Shown here: positions 6,644 to 11,748 of the stretch, piece after piece
Layout: each line of letters begins with the position of its first letter
Numbering within the stretch: position 1 is the stretch's first letter
Origin: Beroe ovata
Lineage: Eukaryota > Ctenophora > Nuda > Beroida > Beroidae
Reading direction: 5' to 3'
Length of the DNA: 11,748 nucleotides
Assembly: GCA_946803715.1 (NCBI GenBank)
Contig: CAMPET010000053.1
Location: 310,209 to 321,956 of the forward strand
The notes under the pieces: generated by a model
Told to the model about the DNA's origin: nothing
Databases searched by the model: none
Seen by the model: the letters and a program-made list of their open reading frames with translations, nothing else
Position numbers and translations under genes: made by a program

Positions 6644-9220
6644 ATGTGTGATGCGGAGACAGCAGAACAGATCAGAGAAACAGAGGAGTCCTCCGAAGAA
6701 GAGGATGAAGAAGAGGAGGAATTGGAGCCCAGCCTCAAATATGAACGATCCATAAAAGCAGATCTCAGAGATAGAATCTTTCCACATACAAAAATTTCAA
6801 TTGTTTCAGTCCACGAGAAATTCATTGTTCTCGGTGACGTGAACGGACAGGTTTTCTTGTTGGATCACAGTGGAAACATAATCCGACAGATCAACGCCCA
6901 TAAGGGTCCTGTGACGTGTATTTCCATAGATCCGACTGGTGAGTTTATTGCAACATCCTCAAGATCGGACCCTAATGTGGTAATCAAGGGACTGTATAAG
7001 GAGTCTTCGGAACGTGACTCATCTGAGTTTTTCAAGACACCCGTTTATTCCGTGGAGCTAGGCCCTGATTTTGCAGTTAATGGCGGGTATATTGTTGGTA
7101 CTGATCGTGTCATTTTCAATGAGAAGGGTTTCTTTGGTATCAAACGAAGCATAATACATGCGGGAGAAGGACCAATCTGGACCATAAGCTGGAAAAATAC
7201 TTTCATAGCATGGGCCAATGACATGGGAGTTAAGATATTTGACACCAATAGTAAGAAACTTATAACAAAGATAGCAAGGGATCCGAAGAGCCCTTCTCCT
7301 GCCGACTATCATTGTCACCTCTGCTGGTACAGTGGAGTGACTCTGCTGATTGGATGGGCAAATACAATAAAGATATGTCAAATCAGACCACGCACCAGTT
7401 CAGATTCCCCGGATCTGCCTCCATTTTATGTTGAGGTCATGAATATCATTTATCTTGATCACTACGTCTCGGGCATTGGCGCACTGCCAGATGATAGGAT
7501 CATATCACTTGGTTACAGACCACCTGAAAACAATGAGGTTGTCCGTCCTTGTGTCAGGATTACGAATTTCAATGGAGTGCAACTGTCATTAGAAGAGTTG
7601 TCCATCAACGGATTTGAACAATGTGGAGCAAATGACTACAAAATGTCAGTCCTTGAAAACGACCATTTCGTGTACATTTGTGCTCCCAACGATCTTGTTT
7701 TGGCCAAACCCAGGGACATGGATGACCGTGTAGATTGGCTTAAAGACCGATTAAGATTTGAGGAGGCGCTAGAAGTGGTCAGGGTTCACAAAAATGAACT
7801 GAGAAGACACTCATTCAAGTCAGTGGGTCAGAAGTTTCTCGATCACCTCCGGTGTATTGGTCAGTTTGAGAAATGTGCAGAACTCTGCTCAGCTATTCTG
7901 CAGGGAGACGGTGATGCGTGGCAGCAAGAAATAATGGCATTCAACAACTGTAAAAAACTCACCGTCTTATGTTCCCATATACCCACCAAAAATCCGATCT
8001 TAAAGCCCTGGGCATATGAATTAGCATTATCTTCATTTCTCACAGCTCATGAATTTGAACAGTTCAACTGGTACGTCAGGAATTGGCCTCCGGAGATTTA
8101 TGGCCAGCCTGTTGTAATAAATTATCTCAAGAAAATGCTGTCCGAGATGAAGCTGAGCCCGGCTGACAATGTTTCCCTCCTCAAATGTCTTGGACTGCTG
8201 TATGAGTATCAGGAAGATTTCGTGAACTCACTCTATCTATACATTAAGCTGTCTGATGCAAAAGCATTTGAGCTTATTGCTCGTTACAACTTATTTGCTT
8301 CCCTTGAGGGAGATGACAAAATACTGAGGTTACTGACTCTCAATGAGGAGAAAGCCATTGAGCTTTACATCAACAACACAGACAAGATCCCTGTGAGTAT
8401 GGTTGTTGAGGATTTGAAGAAAAGAGAGCCGAAAATAAAAGCATCGGAAGTTTCTAGAAGAACGAAACTCCTCTACCGTTACCTTGACAATCTCTTCCAA
8501 CTGGACCCTGAGTACTGTTTGATGTATCATGAGGACATGATAGATTTGTATGCAGAATATGACACCACACCAGATAAGAATAAGTTGATGCGATTTCTCA
8601 AAGAAAGTAATTCATACCCAAATTTACACAAGGCTTACGAAATTTGTGAGAAGCGGAAACTCTATGAAGCACAAGTTTATCTCTTGACACAAATGGGAAG
8701 ACCCATACAAGCACTATCGCTGCTTGTCGACGAAATTGGGGATATATCGGCCGCCATAGAGTTCTGTAAAGAACAAGACGATAATGATTTATGGGAAAAA
8801 CTCTTAGAGAAAGCAACAGAAAGCAACAAATCATCGTACATCACCGGTTTACTTCAAAACATTGGGACTCATATCAACCCCAGAGACCTAATTGCCCGCA
8901 TTCCTAACGGTCAGAGGATTGATGGTCTCCGAGATAGCCTGGTGAAAATCCTCTGTGACTACAAACTACAGATTCACCTTGATGAGGGGTGTAAGCGTGT
9001 TTTCGTGAATGACACTGTCAGCCTGAGCAAGGAAATGCGGAACCTTGCTCGACGGGGAACTCATGTTGATGAGGAAAATAATTGCCAAATTTGCAAGAAT
9101 ATGGTCATATCAGATCGAGATTTTGGTGACGTGACCGTGTTCTTCTGTGGGCACGTCTTTCACAATGAACCATGCTTAGAACGATCTGGTAAAAATTATT
9201 GTATATCGTGTCATAAGTGA
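6644..9220 (+). CDS. VPS41: VPS41, HOPS complex subunit
   Basis: An 858-residue protein in one exon; the human protein is 854. VPS41 is the HOPS subunit that, with Rab7/Ypt7 or Arl8, tethers late endosomes, lysosomes and AP-3 carriers before SNARE fusion. An acidic N-terminus (about 13-28) is followed by the conserved LKYER. A WD40-type beta-propeller (about 40-360) contains GEGPIWTISWKNTFIAWAND, a VPS41 hallmark (174-193). Alpha-solenoid/clathrin-heavy-chain-repeat sequence follows (about 370-790), including NIGTH and the RDSLVKIL helix. The C-terminus is a RING-H2 finger: Cys814, Cys817, Cys835, His837, His840, Cys844, Cys853, Cys856. The protein stops two residues after the last zinc ligand, without the short tail of the human protein. 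A continuous frame over all domains and intact zinc ligands argue for a working gene. Lack of introns is unusual for this gene in animals. Confidence 0.97.
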   Translation: MCDAETAEQIRETEESSEEEDEEEEELEPSLKYERSIKADLRDRIFPHTKISIVSVHEKFIVLGDVNGQVFLLDHSGNIIRQINAHKGPVTCISIDPTGEFIATSSRSDPNVVIKGLYKESSERDSSEFFKTPVYSVELGPDFAVNGGYIVGTDRVIFNEKGFFGIKRSIIHAGEGPIWTISWKNTFIAWANDMGVKIFDTNSKKLITKIARDPKSPSPADYHCHLCWYSGVTLLIGWANTIKICQIRPRTSSDSPDLPPFYVEVMNIIYLDHYVSGIGALPDDRIISLGYRPPENNEVVRPCVRITNFNGVQLSLEELSINGFEQCGANDYKMSVLENDHFVYICAPNDLVLAKPRDMDDRVDWLKDRLRFEEALEVVRVHKNELRRHSFKSVGQKFLDHLRCIGQFEKCAELCSAILQGDGDAWQQEIMAFNNCKKLTVLCSHIPTKNPILKPWAYELALSSFLTAHEFEQFNWYVRNWPPEIYGQPVVINYLKKMLSEMKLSPADNVSLLKCLGLLYEYQEDFVNSLYLYIKLSDAKAFELIARYNLFASLEGDDKILRLLTLNEEKAIELYINNTDKIPVSMVVEDLKKREPKIKASEVSRRTKLLYRYLDNLFQLDPEYCLMYHEDMIDLYAEYDTTPDKNKLMRFLKESNSYPNLHKAYEICEKRKLYEAQVYLLTQMGRPIQALSLLVDEIGDISAAIEFCKEQDDNDLWEKLLEKATESNKSSYITGLLQNIGTHINPRDLIARIPNGQRIDGLRDSLVKILCDYKLQIHLDEGCKRVFVNDTVSLSKEMRNLARRGTHVDEENNCQICKNMVISDRDFGDVTVFFCGHVFHNEPCLERSGKNYCISCHK

Positions 9221-9626
9221 GATATTGAATGGCATCATACTTGTATCTTTTTTGTATCTTTTGTATCTGCAGACTCAATTATAATCCGCAGACTCAATAA
9301 TGAGACCAGTGAAAATTGGCCAAATTATCGACTAAATTTTCCTTTTGTTTACGCTGAAACTGCATTTCATCATATTTGCAAATCTTTTTTATGTTCTATG
9401 AATGATTAATGGTATTATATATGCGTAGTGTGCTTTTGATTTTCGTGTTTTGAAACACTGACTCAGGATTGATTAATGTTGTTGTTCTTTACTTACTCAA
9501 TAAGATTCTCATCATTACATCATTCTCCTTGTGAATTGATTTATCTTTCCTTCGAGGTTTACATCCCAAAAATTCATTGCGGAAACTATTCAATGCTATT
9601 GTACCATTTTCATTTCCATCAATAAA
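9221..9626 (+). other. VPS41 3' UTR with short direct repeats
   Basis: This is probably the transcribed 3' UTR of VPS41. Immediately after the stop, GTATCT recurs at 9243, 9254 and 9263 in T-rich spacing, and GCAGACTCAAT is repeated exactly at 9269-9279 and 9288-9298. AATAAA at 9621-9626 followed by GT-rich sequence is the first canonical poly(A) signal, giving a UTR of about 420 nt. The opposite strand has a 63-codon open frame (9489-9680) with no recognisable features, which I do not call. Confidence 0.55.
9621..9626 (+). terminator. Polyadenylation signal of VPS41
   Basis: AATAAA lies about 400 nt after the VPS41 stop. The 20-40 nt downstream are GT-rich (TGTTAGG, TTGGTAACATTGTGGG), as expected for a cleavage site. 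No earlier AATAAA exists in the VPS41 3' region; AATAAT near 9297 is a weak alternative. Confidence 0.6.
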
Positions 9627-9734
9627 TAACTGCCCTGTTAGGTATTGGTAACATTGTGGGAGACAACATGCACTTATCAAAGAACTAATTCAAAGTTATC
9701 TTTACAGGTAATGCCTACCTCCATTTTTTAAATC

Positions 9735-9740
9735 TTTAAT
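9735..9740 (-). terminator. Candidate poly(A) signal (ATTAAA) of the minus-strand secreted-protein gene
   Basis: Read on the minus strand, ATTAAA occurs about 155 nt beyond the stop codon at 9896. ATTAAA is the commonest variant signal in animals. With the VPS41 signal at 9621, the two convergent genes would end about 100 bp apart or overlap slightly. Weak call. Confidence 0.3.
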
Positions 9741-9895
9741 TACAAACGATTGACACTTCATTAAAAGATAACTAATTTCAAAAGAAGTGGAACAATTATA
9801 CCACGTAACAATTATGCATAATAACAATACAGCTCACACTAGGAGTAGTCCCAGTCGCTGAAATGATGTTGCCTTGGCCCATGAAAATAATATTA

Positions 9896-10326
9896 TCAGG
9901 AAAATAATGCTGAGTACCCGTTCTTCGCTTGCCACTCGTCCGTTGACAAACGTCTCCACTGGTTCATTTTGCTTTTCGTACACTTTTCCCTCGGCTTCTT
10001 GGGACATTCGCCAAATGTGAATACCAGGCTGCAACTATGAGCACTATGGAATTGTATGCCATGTTCCTTGACGTGATAGGAGAAGGAGTTTACAAACGCA
10101 GATCCATGCCACTTGAGAAGCTCATCGGCTGCACAACTGACCCTTGTTGCGCTCGACTCATGAAGTTCCTGATCTGCAAATAATTAGTAGCTGAGTGGAG
10201 TACTTACCCCCAATTGATTTCAATGATTACTATCGTAATTTATCACTGTAACCTTATTACGTACTCGATATATTTGAGTGGAACGCAGAAATAGTGTGTG
10301 TGTGTATGTGCGTTTTGGTGTGTGTT

Positions 10327-10363
<37 letters not shown>

Positions 10364-10519
10364 NTGAGTGTGCGTTTTGGTGTGCGTTTTTAGTGTGTGT
10401 GTTTTATAGTTACCTCCGGGTTGAAGTAGTGCTGTACAATGACAAGGTGGCTTGGCAATTTTTCTCTGGGCAAGAACTGTTGCCGCCACCAGTGTCAGAA
10501 TAAGTGCTTTCAATGCCAT
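9896..10519 (-). CDS. Two-exon secreted cysteine-containing protein, unknown family
   Basis: I do not recognise this protein. Exon 1 runs 10519-10414 and exon 2 runs 10173-9896. Joined, they give 127 residues plus a stop. The start MALKALILTLVAATVLA is a classic signal peptide with probable cleavage after Ala17. The mature part of about 110 residues has six cysteines (26, 28, 49, 83, 92, 100), which could form three disulfides, and a basic stretch near 94-104. The splice sites are canonical: GAG|GTAACT donor at 10413, and TACTAAT branch-like sequence with TTTGCAG acceptor before 10173. The 240-nt phase-1 intron is filled largely by an (AC)n repeat on the sense strand. Exon 2 stays open for 92 codons in the frame set by the junction, which supports the model. 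A TATA box lies upstream at 10592. Role unknown; a small extracellular or antimicrobial-like protein is possible but unproven. Confidence 0.6.
10297..10405. repeat. (GT)n microsatellite with duplicated 34-bp flank and one unresolved base
   Basis: A pure GT run (10331-10363) is interrupted by an N at 10364. It is flanked by two 34-bp copies of a GT-rich unit (10307-10340 and 10369-10402) that differ at one base and share GCGTTTTGGTGTG and TTTTTAGTGTG. The N suggests that read length or slippage limited the assembly here, so the true length is uncertain. The tract lies in the intron of the secreted-protein gene, where the RNA would read CA-repeat close to the 5' splice site. Confidence 0.9.
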
Positions 10520-10584
10520 ACTTGTGTAATGATAGCTAGAGATTAGAATATACAATTGTCATTGTGAGAGTTCGTAAAAAATCA

Positions 10585-10592
10585 AATTTATA
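10585..10592 (-). promoter_or_regulatory. TATA box of the minus-strand secreted-protein gene
   Basis: TATAAATT on the minus strand begins 73 bp upstream of the start codon at 10519. A transcription start about 30 bp downstream would fall near 10562, close to a TCACA initiator-like sequence, leaving a 5' UTR of about 43 nt. This supports the single-signal-peptide start chosen for the gene. Confidence 0.5.
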
Positions 10593-11246
10593 CTTTCTGT
10601 TAACTACAAAGACAGTTATAAAGAGCGAAATCAGACATTCCGAAATCCTATCTTATTAACTGAACGTAAGGTGAAAATAAGGGCCAATTATAGATGATAA
10701 GCCCATGTACTGATTCCATGATCACATCATGATCAATACATTCTCTGGCTGGCCTACTCAACCTTCAATTTGGACCAATCATTCGTTCATCAAGATCATT
10801 TATTCATGTCGGATGATGTCGGATGAACATATTTATCAGTTCCACTCGTGATGTTCCCAATGCCTTTGAGAATGTGTTAACAGTTTACACCCTTCTCAAC
10901 ACGCAGGGAGCTTTGAGTAGCTATATTCCACGTGATTTGGTACCATAGTAGAATTCATTAGGTACGTAATCGCCAGATTCCAGCTCAGTTATGAAACCAA
11001 ATGGTGGCTAAAAGGAGCATTGAGACGCGATTAAACACAAAATTCCAATTTGATTATTTCATAACAAAGGATTAGTTAATTAATTGATCATAAAGGTTTA
11101 TTGCTGAATGCTGATACACTTATCCTTCCATCTGTTGCATCTGTGCGTTATCAGAAATTCCAAATTCTATCTTTCCAGGTAGATAAATAGAGCGTTAAGG
11201 CAGATACCGCCTCCATTTTAAACTCCTCTCAACATCTTGTGTTATC
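10593..11246. other. Divergent intergenic region between the secreted-protein and BTB genes
   Basis: No gene is seen. The two flanking genes point away from each other, so this should hold both promoters. Visible elements: two copies of a diverged 25-bp motif (10630-10654 and 11150-11173); TGATCA twice near 10720-10735; a 10-bp tandem duplication, ATGTCGGATG, at 10806-10825; and near the right end a TATA-like GATAAATAG (11182-11190) about 30 bp before a TCCATT initiator-like site. CTTTCCAG ending at 11178 also resembles a 3' splice site, so the BTB leader may be spliced. Confidence 0.45.
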
Positions 11247-11614
11247 ATGATAGCTGAAGACAGCACAGAATACCCTACCTTTTCGGAGGCGTGGGAATTT
11301 TCTGATCTTGTCCTCAAAGCGAGTTCCTCCAGTTTTCACGTTCACAAGGTAATCCGATACCTACCATTTTTGACATCGACGGAGTTGAATTTCAGGTTAA
11401 GATTGTACCCTCACTTTCATACCCTTACCAATGACATTGCTACACAAAAAGGTCACTATCTCACCCTCTCGCTATTCTGCAGGCGGTTATATCAATGTGG
11501 AGTCCTCTCCTGAAAAACCAGATTTTGCAACTTGGAGAGGGAGCGGAGTTAGAGCTCGACACCAACAATCCCGATCTGGACTTGGGATCAGATGACCTGC
11601 TTCAGCTACTTCAG
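11247..11614 (+). CDS. BTB/POZ-domain protein, first two exons (partial at right edge)
   Basis: Exon 1 (11247-11348) and exon 2 (11483-11614) join in phase 0 to give the first 78 residues. BTB domains form homo- and heterodimers and recruit partners, often cullin-3 ubiquitin ligases. The junction itself completes the family signature: FSDLVLKASSSSFHVHK at the end of exon 1 runs into AVISMWSPLL at the start of exon 2, matching the usual D-V-x-L...F-x-V-H-K-A-V-L-x-x-x-S-P-x-F core. Splice sites are AAG|GTAATC, CTGCAG|GCG and CAG|GTGAGA. The 134-nt intron is open-reading and would otherwise garble the domain. The BTB fold is only half present; the rest, and any MATH, BACK or Kelch part that would define the subfamily, lies beyond the window. 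Confidence 0.75.
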
Positions 11615-11692
11615 GTGAGAGAGAGTGTCAAGGATGGATGTTAAGGTGTTTGTGTGCGTGTATCTGTGTCTGCGCGCGTGTGCGTGTCTGTA

Positions 11693-11734
<42 letters not shown>

Positions 11735-11748
11735 TGAGAGAGAGTGAG
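11615..11748 (+). repeat. Intronic GT/GC-rich tract ending in (TG)19 and (GA)n
   Basis: After the predicted donor of BTB exon 2 the sequence becomes alternating GT/GC (about 11646-11694), then a pure TG run (11695-11732), then GAGTGAGAGAGAG to the window end. The 13-mer GTGAGAGAGAGTG at the exon 2 donor (11615-11627) recurs exactly at 11734-11746, so a second donor-like sequence closes the tract. As RNA this would be a UG-repeat, a typical CELF or TDP-43 ligand in other animals. Confidence 0.85.

Noticed and set aside
1186-9220. Processed pseudogenes (retrocopies) as explanation of the intronless genes
   Set aside because: All four frames are full-length and open with intact key residues, they are adjacent in one orientation, and no poly(A) tails or target-site duplications are visible. 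It is kept only as an alternative to test.
9489-9680. 63-codon open frame on the minus strand in the VPS41 3' region
   Set aside because: No family resemblance, no signal peptide, and it overlaps the likely VPS41 3' UTR and poly(A) signal.
10174-10207. A 34-nt mini-intron on the minus strand (GTAAGT donor at 10207, CTACTAAT, TTGCAG)
   Set aside because: The signals look canonical, but no upstream exon in a compatible open frame reaches it: the frame from exon 1 stops at 10328, and the TTACAG acceptor tried gives an early stop. The 240-nt intron explains the data better.
10294-10503. 69-codon plus-strand frame through the GT repeat
   Set aside because: It reads VCVCVC from the microsatellite and antisense of the secreted-protein exon 1; not a credible protein.
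10720-10735. Repeated TGATCA palindromes as a regulatory pair
   Set aside because: Short, common in AT-rich DNA and not tied to any other signal; too weak to call alone.
1-11748. tRNA genes, CRISPR arrays, transposases, viral genes, toxin genes
   Set aside because: I looked for promoter-box-like tRNA motifs, spaced direct repeats and transposase, polymerase or capsid-like proteins and found none.

Overview
The window is nuclear DNA of an animal, most likely an invertebrate that I cannot place further. The evidence is spliceosomal introns, long (GT)n microsatellites, an AT-rich background, and four clearly metazoan-type proteins: two Lifeguard/TMBIM proteins, a PDZD8-type lipid-transfer tether and VPS41. 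No prokaryotic, viral or transposase signal was seen.

Layout, left to right. Positions 1-1185 hold no gene. They look like an upstream regulatory region: a palindrome and a tandem TGACGTAA repeat near 160-250, a CpG-rich and Z-DNA-prone cluster with an E-box near 720-840, and a probable 5' UTR intron carrying a 16-bp tandem repeat. Next come four complete genes on the plus strand, none interrupted by an intron in its coding sequence: Lifeguard A (1186-2100), PDZD8-like (2454-4727), Lifeguard B (5100-6107) and VPS41 (6644-9220). They are separated by about 350, 370 and 540 bp. Each is preceded, within 1 to about 130 nt, by a good 3' splice-site sequence. This suggests either 5' UTR introns or spliced-leader trans-splicing. 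Right of VPS41 the style changes. A small secreted-protein gene on the minus strand has two exons (10519-10414 and 10173-9896) with its own TATA box. A BTB-domain gene starts at 11247 on the plus strand with short introns and runs off the right edge.

The four intronless genes share a cellular setting. Lifeguard proteins are ER/Golgi/endolysosomal calcium-leak and anti-apoptotic membrane proteins. PDZD8 is an ER-anchored SMP lipid-transfer protein at ER contacts with late endosomes and mitochondria. VPS41 is the HOPS subunit for fusion with late endosomes and lysosomes. A co-oriented cluster of these genes is the most interesting aspect of the window. Whether it is a true operon or chance clustering cannot be decided from sequence alone.
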